Below the pieces are notes generated by a model. That model saw only the letters and a program-made list of their open reading frames with translations. It did not search any database and was not told where the DNA came from. 64,000 bases of DNA from Zantedeschia hybrid cultivar (Eukaryota; Streptophyta; Magnoliopsida; Alismatales; Araceae), in assembly GCA_030544215.1 (NCBI GenBank), contig JARZZO010000002.1, positions 80,855,150-80,919,149 on the forward strand, read 5' to 3'. Position 1 is the stretch's first letter, and each line of letters opens with the position of its first letter. Shown here piece by piece: positions 11,270 through 25,600 of the stretch. The translations under genes and the position numbers were made by a program.

Positions 11270-13049
11270 GTCAGATATATTTACAAAGTCTCTATAGTAG
11301 AAATACTATAAATAAGTATTTATCAATTTTCCTTAAGTAAGGAATCTTTTCGTACAACTGTGATAGTTCCACCTTCTTCGGATGACTAATCCGAGTTCAA
11401 GGTTCCACCACAGGAAGTAATATTAGATCCACTACCCATATAAGGAGTATATGGATATAGGTCCTCACGAACTCATAGAATAAATCTCTCTCTTGCACAA
11501 CCGCAAGACGTGGGATCCTAAAATGGGTCTCGCTTATGAAAGGGAAGAACCTATCCCACTGAACCACAAGTTCTTTGGTAACTTCAGGGCACAACAATAG
11601 AATTACTTGAATAAAGAAGGTAATGGTTTGATCTATGGCAACATGAATAATACTACGGTACCATGTTTGTTTCCTTATTCACTGACAGTAGTCTAAATTT
11701 AGTTTAGAATTAACGCCGATTTACAATTTAATATTAAGTATTAATTAGACCACTTGAATTAAAGATACAGAACCCAACCACCGAAGGTATAGTAAAGTGA
11801 CTCAAGGACAATAGAGTGTTAGGGCCAGGCCTGGCTTGATCGTTGGCTGCATCTCTCATTAATCACGGGGTGAAGACAAGAGACCTCGAGTAAATAACTT
11901 TTGCTTATTAAAAAAAGAGTAAATAACTTTTTGTAACCGAATGGGTATTTCCTTATCAGTTTATCGAGTGATAGAAGAATAAAACATCCAAACAATAGTG
12001 GTGTTTAATAATGGAAAGGACTCGATGACCGAATTGCTGACTCAGCACTTGAAGTAACAGACAGATTCCCTATTCCACTGAACCCTATATTATGACAGGG
12101 CCTTTGATGGGCTGAAATTAGTTGCCAGCTATATAAAATTGAGCAATGCATCCCTCAGTATAAATTAAAGAAATATTTGCTATAAGCTAGGTAGCATTGC
12201 AATCGAGAGGCACGATTTATTTTTTGATTTTTTAAACCTTCCGATATTCTTTGTGCACGCATGTGCTGCTTTTAGATTTGATGATAGTGCAGGTATTACA
12301 ACGAGTATTTTTTTATAAATTAATATCGAAAAACTCAGCAATTGGGTCAGCAGACTGATTCACGCCAAATGGGTTGAAGTATGTTGATAGTTATCTAATA
12401 TTGAACAAAATATCCCCTTATAGAGTAACATAGAGAATTTTTTTTAAAATTTATTTCACTTGCGTGAGGGAACAAAGACTCAACTTTGTGAAAGTATATA
12501 CTAGACTTTACTATACTCAATATTGAAGATAATCTCTTCTCGGCGAAGTGACCTTCTAGACTACATTATTTGGACCCAATCTCCTCTCACAATGAATGCG
12601 AGTGAGTCAATTATTTCATCAAAAACATAGGAGAAATATCAAAGATTAAAATTTAACTCTGACTCTTGTTCTTTAGTGAGGTCCAGATGATCTAATCTCT
12701 TATTTAGTAGAGTGATTCTTATTCTGGGTGCCGCCGTCTGATTTCTTAGATTAAATGGTAACGGATGGTACAATTTTTTTAATTTGTCAAATTAAGAGTC
12801 CACCCAAGTTAACATTTATGTTATTTAATTTTTAATCAGATAATTAAAAAAATAAAAAAATTTGTGCACTCACGTGATCTAAGCCGATCCGCCCCCTACA
12901 CCGCACGGGCGCAGCAAACATGACTCCTATTGTTAAGGGGAACTGGGAGGCTGCCCCTCTATCCGGGCGCATCGGACCATGGCGCAGAGGATCTCGTTCT
13001 CTTGGACTATGATTGATGCCCGAAAAAGTGCAAAAAGCTCCCTTTGCCA
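11270..13049. other. Intergenic, no supported gene
   Basis: AT-rich sequence with short open frames only. I see no coding, RNA or clear repeat signal. Confidence 0.4.
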
Positions 13050-13157
13050 CCGTCCACGTGTGCGTCCAATCTCCTCCGCCCATGAAGCGGGTACGGTTGG
13101 TTGGCCATGAAGTGGCCAGCTTTATGCCACCCAAACTGCTGCTTCCGTCACCAGCAC

Positions 13158-13190
<33 letters not shown>

Positions 13191-13330
13191 CAGTAGAGCA
13201 GCCCGAGTGGGGGAACAGAGGGGAGGGAGCAAAGGGGCAGCGCGGTGTTTGCTAATTGCGAACTGCCCCCTCTATTCCGGATTTCGAACAAAAAAGAATT
13301 ATAAATTTAAAGATCGAGCAGAGTTACCAC
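13050..13330 (+). promoter_or_regulatory. Probable HGL1 core promoter
   Basis: A G-box CACGTG (13055-13060), CCAAT (13066-13070), a GA microsatellite (about 13163-13190) and TATAAA (13300-13305) occur in order. The first good start codon is 13415, which would leave about 80 bases of 5' UTR. The sequence becomes GC-rich just downstream, as at an active plant gene start. The assignment to HGL1 depends on the exon 1 model. Confidence 0.45.
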
Positions 13331-13414
13331 TGTTTGTTCCATTTTTTCTATTTGGTAGTTGGAGATTTTTAATACATTACGTGACAGCATCACCGGCAGC
13401 AGCGGCAGCGTTAA

Positions 13415-13620
13415 ATGGAGCACGCAGGTGCCGCGCCTGGCGCCGCGTCAGCGCCACTCCACATCTCGGCCGCTCTCTGCTGCAGCGGGAGAGGTGGAGC
13501 TGCTGCTTACGGCTCTCCCTGGTCTCCTCCCCCGCGGCGGTGGTCGTGCCGGCGGCTCGGATCCGGCGCCGCGCAGCTCCTCCTGCGCCGGTCTGCTCCA
13601 TGGCGTCCCGTCGTCCTCAG
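13415..13620 (+). CDS. HGL1: Predicted HGL1 exon 1, plastid-transit-like leader
   Basis: The ATG at 13415 has a good context (A at -3, G at +4) and an in-frame TAA directly upstream. The 68 complete codons are rich in Ala, Ser, Pro, Gly and Arg with a single acidic residue, as expected of a chloroplast transit peptide. The exon ends CAG at 13620 before a GTGGTT donor and leaves two bases over. The acceptor at 18718 (GCATGCAG) opens an exon needing exactly two incoming bases, and that exon is open for 16 codons (RPSYINSKRGESLASR) before the Met at 18768. The joined leader is 85 aa. The donor lacks G at +5, so this is a model. The alternative is a non-coding first exon with translation from 18768. 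Confidence 0.5.
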
Positions 13621-16600
13621 GTGGTTCTTCTCGAATCTTGCTGGTGGTGGTTCCCGATCTGTGCGCCTCTTTCTTTTGTCTCTTGGATTTGTACTTTGTA
13701 GGCTGTTCTTGGAATACGTTTTTGATTCCGATCTCTCTGATGAGTTCCAGTGTGATCTGGACAAACGGATGGATAGCGAAGTAGAAAGTTGGCGTCCCTT
13801 TTGTTTCAGTGAGCCATTTGATCGAATGTGTGAAGAGCATGGGGACTTGAGTTGGAGTGCATGTGAAGAGCATGGGGACTTGAGTTGGAGTGCGGTGCGT
13901 TCCGGGGCATTTGCTTGGTTCTAGCAACGTATTCCGAGCTTGGGCAACCTGTTTTGGTTTTTGACCCTTTTTTTTTTTGAACGGGGTGGGTGTATTGCCG
14001 CGCTTACTGCACACTCTATTGTGCAGAGAGTGCTGGGTTGGTGGTGTCTTGATTCTAGGAACATTAGGATGGGCCATGATGACCGTAGTCCCTGTCTAAC
14101 TACTTACTAGGGTTATGACAAGTTAAGTGACCCGATCCTACTGGGTCCAGGGCCGGTAGCTTGTTAGTTGCTTGGGCATAATGTAAATAAGAGAAGGTTG
14201 GTGAGAGAGTAACGGAGGATAGATCATCTCCCATGTCCATTGTAAAATCTTTCTACCATAGTGCTATCTTTTTCATTTGGTTTTGGCCTTGTAAAGTTGC
14301 AAACATAGGTTGAAGATGATCGGACCAAGTTAAATCTTCGTGTCTTTTATGTGTCTGTCTTCTGCTTATTATTCCATTGTGGATTTTTGTCACTTATGCA
14401 AAATTTGGGGTGCTGTGGGGCCCCACCAAGTAGCATTAGAGCAAGGTGGGTGCACATTCGCAGTTAAGCAATAGCACTTGAGTCATTGATCTTCATTGGT
14501 GAAGTTCACAGGACACAAAGTCGCACACGATTCAACACAAAATGCACTGAAGGTGGTGAGGAGATTGTGAGGTTTTGAACCAATGGCCGCACCAGGTGGC
14601 CTGGCCTACTGTGGTAACTTTGTCCACGTGACTACGTTCGGTGAAGTCCAGTTGGGGCAAGAGTTACGATTAAAGGGCGTGACATCCTTCTTTAGCTTGT
14701 GCAAAGTTCTTGTGAGCAGCAAGGCTCTTACCTCGTAAGGAAGACATCGTGCTTCTCACGCAGCTGGTTCGGGGGAGTTCTGGTTTGGCTGGCTGTGTAG
14801 GACATCCAATTGGGTTTGTTTTGGACTAGTTTCAAAATTTGAACTCCACATTAAGGAAACAAAATCCTAGTGAGATAAGAAATTGGTTTAGGACCTGATT
14901 TGTGATCCAGGTGGAGCAGGCATGTAAACAGAAGTCATCCATATCCATTCCAAAGCAGTGCCCGTTGGGATTAAATAGTGCAGCTATCTGATGACTGAAA
15001 TTAATTCAGTTAAATTGGGAGCAATCAAAGGCTGAATCAAATGATTCAAGAGTCCATGCCAAGGTTTTTAGATGCTCTGAATTCATTGGATGTGCAGATT
15101 GAATAGATTCTGCTTTGATAGATTGTGCCGATGGAAGGGTTTTCAAGATCAAGGTGACTGGTGCGACCGTGTGAGTACAGGTTGATCAAACATGTTGATG
15201 TCAATGGAAGACACTAAGAGCACAGATCAGGCGAGTTGTATTGCTATAAATGGTAAGCCATTCTCCATATAACTCTCCAGTGGGTATGAGGTCATCACAC
15301 GGTGGCAGTAGTCCATGAAGAACATCCTTATGTGGGAAGGACTTGTGAAGGCTCTGAACTGAAAACCAGGGAAGCTGTCAGGTGAGGAATGGAAAAAGAT
15401 GCAATATTTTGTGAACGATACTATCCAGTTCTTTTTGGCAGATAACATGCTTTGGAAAGTGCTCAGCTTGGAGGATCTATTAGAGGTTTGGAAAAGTTAG
15501 AGAACAGGTACCAGTATAAGTCACTGAAAAATCGGCTATTTCCGAAGAAGAACCGTGTGGCTTGACACTTGAGGATGGCAGAGGGAGCAAGACTAGAGAC
15601 ACATCTAGATGAATTTGTCAGAATTTTGAATGAGGTACTTGCCCTGGACGTGAAGATCGAGGGATAGGGGTGGTCACCTCTCCTGTTCGCATTATTGCCT
15701 TCTTTGTCTGATCACATAGTGATCGTCCTATTGTTTGTGAAGGATATTCAGCTTGAATGAGGTGATCACTTTGTTGCCAATGGATGAGTCATGATGAAAA
15801 AGCAACAACAAAGGTACATTGAGTGATAGTTTGGTTGTGACAATTGTAGGGAGGTCGGAGGAGGTCAAAGTGAGAGCCATGATAAAGCTAGAAGGAATAA
15901 GAGTCACTCCAAGCCATAGGCTCCTCGGACATGCTATTATTGCAACGAGGAGGGTAGATCCACATATATCTTGTCTTCATGGCTGCATGTGTGTGTGTGC
16001 GCGATAATTTCATGGTGATTTTTTGTGCTTGTTTTTGCTTAATGTTCAGGTGCCTTGGTTCGACCCCAATAGATAGTAACACATGCAGGTCACCTTCATA
16101 TGGCCAAGGTTCTCCATTAACCCCTTTCACACAAAATGAAGCAGGTTGATGTTATGAGTATTGAGGGGTCTACATGCTAGGGGGCAATGTGAGCACTTGA
16201 TTGTCTGGACGGTCAAGGTTAGCGAATTTAGCTCTGGGTAGGGGGTGGAGTTCCAAAAAGTGTAACCTGCTGAGTATGTTAACCGTTTGGTTAGAGCAAT
16301 ATTCAGCTAGGTTGGTCATATTGGGAGATTGGTATGACTTGGATTGCCTGTGATTTGGGTCATGTCCATTTGACTCAGCTTGACTTGGACGAGTCTCGTA
16401 AGTCGGGCCGATTCAGGCCAATTTTTCATCAAATTGGGAGTTTTATTTTTCAGATTCTTCAATTTTATGAATAAATATGACATAAGTGGCTTTTTGACAC
16501 GAGTGTTCTAATAATGTAATGACTTTAAACCCAATTTAGCTAAATTCTACCCTATTACATGAAATGAATTTAAGTTACTGCTCATCATACAAACTGAAAT

Positions 16601-19600
16601 TAAGCATAAATAGTCAACATGGACATCAAAGATACAACATGTACATGAAAAATATACCAAACCCATATGAAATTTAAACAAACTGAAATTTAGCATAAAT
16701 AGTCCACATGGACGTCAAAGATACAACATGGGCATGAAAATATACCAAAATCCATATGAAATGTAACTTTAATGTACAAGAATGAAAGAAAATATCATTG
16801 AATGGCCTATTTCCATTTATTGGTACCCTTAACGTATTATTTGATTTTTTTAGGTTTTTTAAAAAATTAATACTTTCATAATTGTCTAATCATTAATAAA
16901 TCAATTTTGATAAAATTGAGATTTGATCTACAACAATGAAGAAGATCATAAATTCATGGCCATGTATACTCTCCCTCTGTTTTACCTCTTTTCCAGAATT
17001 ATTATTATTTTAAAATTTCAAGGTATTCACAAAAATCTCCTAATCTACTCCAAAACCAACGAAATCTAAGTTTTTGATTGGTGCAAATGAGTAAAAATGT
17101 AACATAAGTACATTTCTCACCCTTTTACATCTTTACTAATGTCAAAGGATAAAAAAGAGCTCTAGTGCAAAATTTTAAGGGTCGGATGGAACATACCTTG
17201 TCTTTGAACTCGAATAAAACTGGGTGGAATGCCCTTGAATCCTTTCCAAAGTGGATGAAAGTGACCCCTAAGCCTTGATCTAAAGTTTTCAAATGAAAAA
17301 GGGGAGAAAATGGGATTTGGGTGAAGAGGAGGAGGAAACCTTCGGGTGCTTCCGTTGGCAGTGAATTGTGCGAATACAAATGCCCCAAACAACTGAGAAA
17401 ACCAGAGGTCTTGCATGTGTCATATCAGATCATCACATATTGGTCCATATCGGATTGGATCACAATGACTCATATGTATCGAACCGACTTGACACATATT
17501 GGTTGAGTCAGTTTGAGTTGGATGGAGTCAAGTTGATCCACAGAGGGCCCAGCTGAATTGGCAAGCCAAATGGTGCCCACAGCTCGGAACCCTGAAAAAG
17601 CGACATGACTTGTATGAGGCGTGCCAACTCAGGCTGAGTCGGCAAACCTTGGTATTTGGTATCTGGGATGACAGCTCTGCATAAGAACATATATTTCCTT
17701 TTACACAGCAGTGTAGAGCTTGAATAATGTTCTGCAATTCTATGCTTTGAATAAAAATTCCAGAGTAGCTATGGATGTACAGAAACCTTAATTGGGCATT
17801 TGGAAGTAATCAGGAAGATCCCAGAAGTTTAGATACACTGGTGAAAATATCTATACTAGTGAGAAGGCTTGAGATTGTCAAACTCATTTATATTTGCCCC
17901 AGATGAAAGGATGAATTCAAGTCTCTTTTGAATACATAAATGTTCTGGACAGAATCATGATACTATTTTGGTCTCCAGGGTTCTGAATATAACTGTTCCT
18001 TAAGAGTTTTGCACATGGTTGTGTTTATTGTTCCTCTTGCACTGTAATCTACCATTGGCAGCTTGAAACTTATGTAACTGGGCATTTTTATGCATGTTAA
18101 AGACTTAAAGAAAAACTTTGACGTGTAACCTATGGATTGTTATGTAAAAGCACGAAATTTCTCATATATCGTTCGAGAATGAACTGCTTGTGTCTTTCAG
18201 TGATTTATGCAGACCATTGGTCTATCTTGGGTAATGTTCGAAGAGTCAGAACTAAGCTTCCTCTATGCGAGCATGTTGAATCCCTTGGTTCCATCATCTA
18301 AGCATTGAATAATTAGCATTAACGTAGTAAACCGTAACAAAAAAGGGTAGCCTAGTGCAACAAGGTTCCTGCCACTGTGGCATCTGGAGTGGACCAATTG
18401 TATGCAGCCTTGCCTTTGCTTTTTGCAAAGAGTCTGTTTTCAGTTTGAAACTCATGGCCATCCATGTCATGATGGAGCAACCTTACCACTGCATCAAGTT
18501 CCCCCCTTAATGTAGTAAACCTCAACTGGTTCCAATTATGTTATTTCTTTCTTACATAACGGTTGAATGATGTAATTTGCCTATTAGGACTGTATATTGT
18601 TGTTCATAAATGTCCATTATTGCCTTGACAGAAAATGACCTTCTTTTGGTGTCTGTAAATGTAAATAACAGGAAAGTTGACAGAAGAGAAACTTCCTAAT
18701 ACAAATTTTGGCATGCAGAAGACCGAGTTACATAAACAGTAAGAGAGGTGAAAGCTTAGCATCTAGAATGGCTGAATATGACATGGACATCACAGAAGTT
18801 TCTTCTGGAAATATGATTTTTGTCCCTATACTTGAAGAAGGAGTTTTTCGGTTTGATTACTCTTCTGGTGATCGAGATGCAGCATTTCCAAGTTTGTCAT
18901 TTATTGATCCAACAATAAGGGACAAACCAATCACAAGTTCTAAGGTGCCTGAGTACATTCCTACTTTTGAAATCAAGCATGGGCAGCAAACTGTTAATGT
19001 TCAGGTACATTTTAAAGATTATGGCTATTCATGACTTGGCCTATTCAACATGTATTTATGGAATTCTAATGTAATTTTGATTTTCTTGATTAACTTGTTT
19101 TGTCGCTTAGCTTCCCAGTGGTTCCAATTTGTATGGAACCGGAGAAGTTAGTGGACCACTGGAGCGCACTGGAAAACGTGTAAGCCATCCCTTCTCTTGG
19201 TGTTTGAATATTTCTGCTATGTAAATACTTCTTGATAATATATATTATATTCCTCAGGTATTCACATGGAACACGGATTCATGGGGCTATGGCTCAGGAA
19301 CCACATCCTTGTATCAATCACATCCTTGGGTTCTGGCTCTTCTACCTGATGGGAGGGCAATGGGGGTTCTTGCTGATACAACTAGGCGTTGTGAGGTGGA
19401 GTTTGCCTCTATTTCATGTGTAAATTTATCATTTTCTCATGATCTCTTGTAATTTAACATTTCTCCAACAGATAGACTTGCGAGAGGACTGTACAATAAA
19501 GTTTACAGCGTCAGCTGCATATCCGGTCGTTACATTTGGTCCATTCAACTCACCAACTGAAGTCCTGATGTGTCTCTCTCATGCGATTGGTTAATTTTCC

Positions 19601-22600
19601 TAGAACTTCTTTACCCTGTTCAATTGCTATTTTATATCAGGGTTCAATATCCGTTAGCCCATTTGTAATTTCTCAGAGCTGAGCTCCACTCTTCCTTCTT
19701 GGGGAAATGAAGATTTGATTTCTATCTCGCTTGTTTGACCATAAGATATGATTCATAAATCATGATGTAGGAGCACTATGTATCTACACTATTAGATCCA
19801 CAATATCTCCTTGCGTTATGGGGCCTGTGATTTGTATTTCCTTTTCTGTTAATATGTCCTTTAATTTTCAATGGCTCTATGTACTCAGGGGGTATGCTTC
19901 CATGAGGGAATTAATGAGTTGCTTTTTTGTGTATATACCAATGTCCTCACTTCAAATTGTGGATTGGCCATTGCAATAAATTCATTTGTATGTAAACTTT
20001 TCTTGCATTTTTCTGGGTACAAAATATGCCATTAGTATTCATTTCATCTTACCTTACTGGTCAACCCTTAAATAAAGATAGAACCCCCCCTCTCTTGCAC
20101 ACACATACACGCATGCAAATACATGTCTATTCTATTTGTTTGCTGAGAGATATTACATCTGGACATTCATAACGCCATTCCTTTTTATCTGCTTCCAGCT
20201 AAATGCAATACATTTTTCCTTGGTTTCTTTAGGAACTATATTCATGCCTCCCAAATGGTCTCTAGGCTATCATCAATGTCGCTGGAGCTATGATTCTGAT
20301 GAGAAAGTTCTTAAGGTAGATAAATCAAACATTTTACTTTCTAATTGCCAAAGCCTGGTACTTGCAATTTTCCTATCAGATAACTAATAGTAATAGCCTT
20401 TCAACAATATAACAGCTCTTCTTTGCTTTGACCGAAGAAGAAATGGTGTTGTACTATGTTATTGGTTTAGTCCAAAGGTCTATAGCATCCAGTCCCTGGA
20501 ATCCAATATCTGATGTTGGACTTGTCTCGGAAAGTTGAAGAAAAGAGATCTCAAAGGTTCCCATAGAGACTGTCAATACTGAATAGAGCATGAAAAATAT
20601 TTGAAAAAAATCTTGAATGGTATATATTTAGCTATTTGAGTTGCAAATTAAGGCAATACATGAGTATACCAAGGAAACCAAATCATGCATTTTTAATAAA
20701 GAAAACTTTTTCTATAATCCCTCTTTGATAACTGAGTAAGCCTAAAATAGGATGTCTTGTGTGGGTTATACCAGTTTATTTGCGTGGGTTGCTTGGATCC
20801 ATTATTCTGGAATATACTGGAATGAACAGTTCAACCTAAAATAGAAGTTAATTACACCTATTTTTATGTATTATATTTTTATCTATTTTACCTAATTTAT
20901 TTTTCCTATTCTAGGTAGAATACCAGCAAGGTTATTGAAGCAAAAACTCTCTTATACCAGTATAAACAATCTTCGCGAAAGCAATCTGGGATAAGCTGTC
21001 TGGTTATCTAAGAAGGACAAAATGAACATGGCATAGTAGAGAGAGATTTTGCTTTTAAAAGCCTGTCATTTTCTGGCCAATATGCAAATTTCTTGGGAGA
21101 TAACTAACTTTGTTGCAAAAAGCATCATTTATCATGATGTATATAAATTTCTGTGAAAATTCAATTTCTCAGAGTCTTTCTGGTTGTCTTGTAATATTGT
21201 GAATTCCTACGATGACAAGGGAAAATTCATGACATAGACATATAATCTTTCTTTTTCTTTTCTTTTTGCAGATTGCTAAAACGTTTCGGGATAAAGGTAT
21301 ACCTTGTGATGTCATATGGATGGACATTGACTACATGGATGGTTTTAGATGTTTTACTTTTGACAAGGTATGCTTTTCCAAATATGATATATCTTCAGAG
21401 GCATAGAAGAAGCATCATTAATTGTGTAACATGTGTAATTATTGTAGCGATATTTTTTCTATTTTTCTTAAAAGAAAGCGGTAAGAGAAATAATTGTTCC
21501 ATTACGGCAATGGTTAGCATTTGGTAATCATCACCATCACGACCACCACCAACACCACCAACAGCACCACCCCGATCATTGTCATCAAAGCCTTATTCCA
21601 TTTCTTTGATGTTGGCTGTGTGAATCGTGTTCCACCACTTTAATCTATCTAAAGCTATGCTTTTACTTAAACCTAGGAAGCTAACATCTTTTCTTTGTTA
21701 TGTTAAATCATCTTATTTTGGCCCTTCACTAAGTATTTTTGCCATCCGTTACTTGAATTTGATCACACCTTCTATTGAGTGCTGAACTTTGATGACAGTG
21801 CCAACATCCAAACGATTTAAGTGTATGTTCCTAAGCTTCACATTAGTTGGGCTACACATCCAAATGATTTAAGTCTATTTCCCTTAAGCTTCGCATTAGT
21901 TGGGCTACCTTATCCTTTCTAATATCTCAACACATCCATCTAAACATCCTCATCTCTGCCACATACGTTTTCCTTTTTTTATTCATAGTCCCCAACACCA
22001 TAATATAATACACTAGGTTCACAGTGGTTCTATAAAACTTCCTTTGAGCTTTAAGCAGACTTGTCAATCACGAAGAACACAAGAGGCACTTTTCCACTGA
22101 ACTGTCCTGTCTTGATCCTATGTTTATCCTCCTTGATCTCCTCATTCTCTTGAATAATAGAACCCACATATCTGAACGTACTACACGCCATTTGGTACGC
22201 GCATCTAGGTAGGACAGTGAATAAAGGAATTCATGGTCTTTCACTTATGCTCCATTATTCACCCTTATTAATTACATCTCATTAGCAGGAACTATCCATA
22301 GAACTTTAAGAAGAAAGATGGCCAGCGGCACAAAGCAGTTTAATGAACTGAACCTCGACTATGCATTGTTTGATAAATTATCCTTGCATGTGTATTATAA
22401 ACCAGGTGTAGCACTTCCAGCTTTGCAGAACATATCCTTCATAGGTTTTATGCATTCGTAAGTCCATTGAAATTCACTGCTCCTTCGGGCAACTTTATAC
22501 ATATTCAGGAAAATTATTGTTCAAGCACTTGGAGGGAGATAATGTGTTATTAAATTGCCTTCTAATTGTTCAGTTGCTTAAAACCTGCCCTTCAATGACT

Positions 22601-25600
22601 TTCAGGAGCGTTTTCCTGATCCAAAATCCCTGTTCAGAGACCTGCATGCCATCGGGTTTAATGCTGTATGGATGCTAGATCCTGGAATTAAAAACGAACC
22701 AGGTTATTTTGTTTATGATAGTGGTTCTGAAAATGATGTTTGGATCTTAAAGGAAGATGGAAAACCATACATTGGTAAGCTCCCTTTCTGCATCAATTTT
22801 AGTAGTTATTAGTTGTCTAAAATCACAATGTTTTTTTGTTTTTTGTTGGGGGGGGGTGTTTACCATTAGGAGAGGTATGGCCTGGCCCTTGTGTCTTTCC
22901 TGACTATACTCGAGAACAAACTCGTCTGTGGTGGTCTAAGTTAGTGAGAGATTTCATCTCCAACGGTGTTGATGGCATATGGAATGATATGAATGAACCT
23001 GCTGTTTTCAAGGTAAGATTTGGGTCTATAATATGTATCTTTCAGTTTCCGCAACTGCTCTTCTGATCAATTTTATTATTATTTTCAGGTTGTGACAAAA
23101 ACAATGCCAGAAAGCAACATCCATAGAGGAGATACTGAACTGGGTGGTCATCAAAATCATTCTCACTACCATAATGCAAGTTCTTTTGCTATCATCTTGC
23201 ACTCTCTTTCCTAAAGTGGATGCTACGTGATATTTGAATATTATCAGTTGGTCATTATTTTGATCCATGAATTGGATCCATTGATGTTCATCTGCTAAAT
23301 ATACTTCTACATGACAATAATCAGATTATGAGTTACAGACCTCTATCCTAATTTCAGTTTCATGTCAGGTTTATGGCATGTTGATGGCTCGGTCAACTTA
23401 TGAAGGAATTAAAGTGGCTTCTGGAAAAAGGCGTCCATTTGTTCTCACCAGAGCTGGATTTATAGGTAGCCAAAGATATGCCGCTACTTGGACTGGTGAC
23501 AACCTAGCAAATTGGGAGCATTTACATATGAGCATACCAATGGTGCTTCAATTGGTAAGTTGTCTGCTTTTTGTTCCATTTCTATTTGGGTATGTTGGAA
23601 GATATTTGCTTCATCTGCACCAAGGCATTGTTATCAAGTTGGACAATTCTGCATTGAATTGAGACCAAGAAGTTGAAAAACTGAGCAGTATCGTACAACT
23701 CAGTTATGATTTGATGGAAACCCGTATTAAATTGGAATCATCATGTGTCTGAAGATTCTGAATCTCAGACATCTCAGCAAATTTTCATGAGACCTGTGTA
23801 TCAAAACAGGTTCAAAAATTGGTTAGCTCATGCACAATGAAAGCCCCATTGCACTCGGCATTGCCTCAGAAGGCCAAAGAGGAGATCTTGGAGAGATTGG
23901 GAATATAGCAAAAGTATGATAATCTTGTCCTTCTTAAAAAAAGCTTTAAATTTTATGCATTTAGCCATTCAACCTGATCACATAATAAATACAAGCACAA
24001 TGCAAAAACATATTTATGCATAGAAGGACTACTTTTTTGATTCTCAAGGCTGTCTGAGCATGTTGGGAAGCTCCTCCTTTATCGTCATCTTTATCTCTCC
24101 TTTGTTAGCATTCTCATCTCCTCCTCCCCCTGCTCCTCCTCTTCCTTTTATCCTACTTCTTACACTACCCTTCCTCAATTTCCCTCATATTCTTAATCTC
24201 GTTAAACATTTCATCTTGGGACCTTGGAGAGAGAGAGAGATTCTTGAGAGATTGGAGATATCACAAGAGATGGCAAACGCCACAAACCATGCTCATGCGA
24301 GTTGGTAGGGGTTGGCCTGATGTGGCAGACCATGATTGCTACTTTATCCTTCTTGAAGGAACCTGTAATAATGTGACTATCCACATTATTACTAGGTGAG
24401 AAGTGATTTTATTTTGGTATTAACTTAGATATATTATTATTTCATTGACAACTTTTTGATTCAAACTGCAAAGTTACTTCACTAGACTGGTGAAGTATCC
24501 AATTGTTTTCTCAAGTTTTATGACTGGCTGTTTTTCTTAACAACTCTCTAGATTATGCTTCTGTTCATGGTGGAGGTAACTTTAGATTGGAGAGGATTTT
24601 TAACTTTCAGAAAAAAACTTTCTTATTGTTTTTGTATTTCTTTATCATTTCTATCTGCCTTTTGTACATATATCCTCAAAAATATGTGGCTTTATGCATT
24701 GTCCGAAAGTTTGGAAAACACTGAGTGAATGTTAGTTTGAAAAATACTCTTGTATACAATTGCATAATTAGAGATGCATCATTCTGGCTTATTTTCACCA
24801 TAATGTGTGGACTCGAGGTCTTTGAGTATTCATGGTATGCTGTTGTTAGCAGAAGATTAGGGTGAGTCCCGAGGTTCCGAGTCAGGGACATACATACAAT
24901 AAAAAATGACAATGATAAAACATACAGGGACATATCGACAACACCTCTCTAACAGTTGTAAATATATTATTGTGCAAGTTCCATTTTCACATGTCTTCTA
25001 GCTTAGTGCTTTTGTGTCGAAATAACATGGGCCTCTGGACTGTGCCTAGATACCAAGCTTCGCCATTCAAGGCTATTGACACCTAGTTAGTGCAAATGGG
25101 GGTTTATAAAAACTAAGCCATTCTTTATTTGCTGTTGTAGTAGGAGTGACCTTGTTTAAAGGACTGGACCGACTTTTTGAGACTTGAGATGGTTTGAGTT
25201 AGACTGTTGCTTGTTGATTTTTGATTTCATGATGTATCTCACACAGACCCATATAAATATCTATTTCATTTTACCATGATTCAAACAAAGTATGGGTGAG
25301 AAATGAATTCTTATTTCTTTCTAGTATCCTATTTGCTCAACCTAGTTTGACTAAAAGTATTTGACTCAATATCTGAGTTTTCATTATCTGATAAGTTGCT
25401 GTACCTCTTAACTTAATGTTCACGAAGCATGGGTTTCCAGGAGAATTGATCATCACTTAGACTAACCTATTTTGCATGCACTAGTTATACCTAATAATTT
25501 ATCTCCATATGTTTGATGTTCCATAATAATTTATGATGTGCCATTATCACCACTTAAGGCATAGGCCCACTAATTGTTGGTATTTCATTCTGCCAGAGCC

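Noticed and set aside
13207..13924. Other long frames overlapping predicted HGL1 exon 1
   Set aside because: Only the frame starting at 13415 combines a good start context, transit-peptide composition and a phase matching the acceptor at 18718; the rest are GC-rich shadows.
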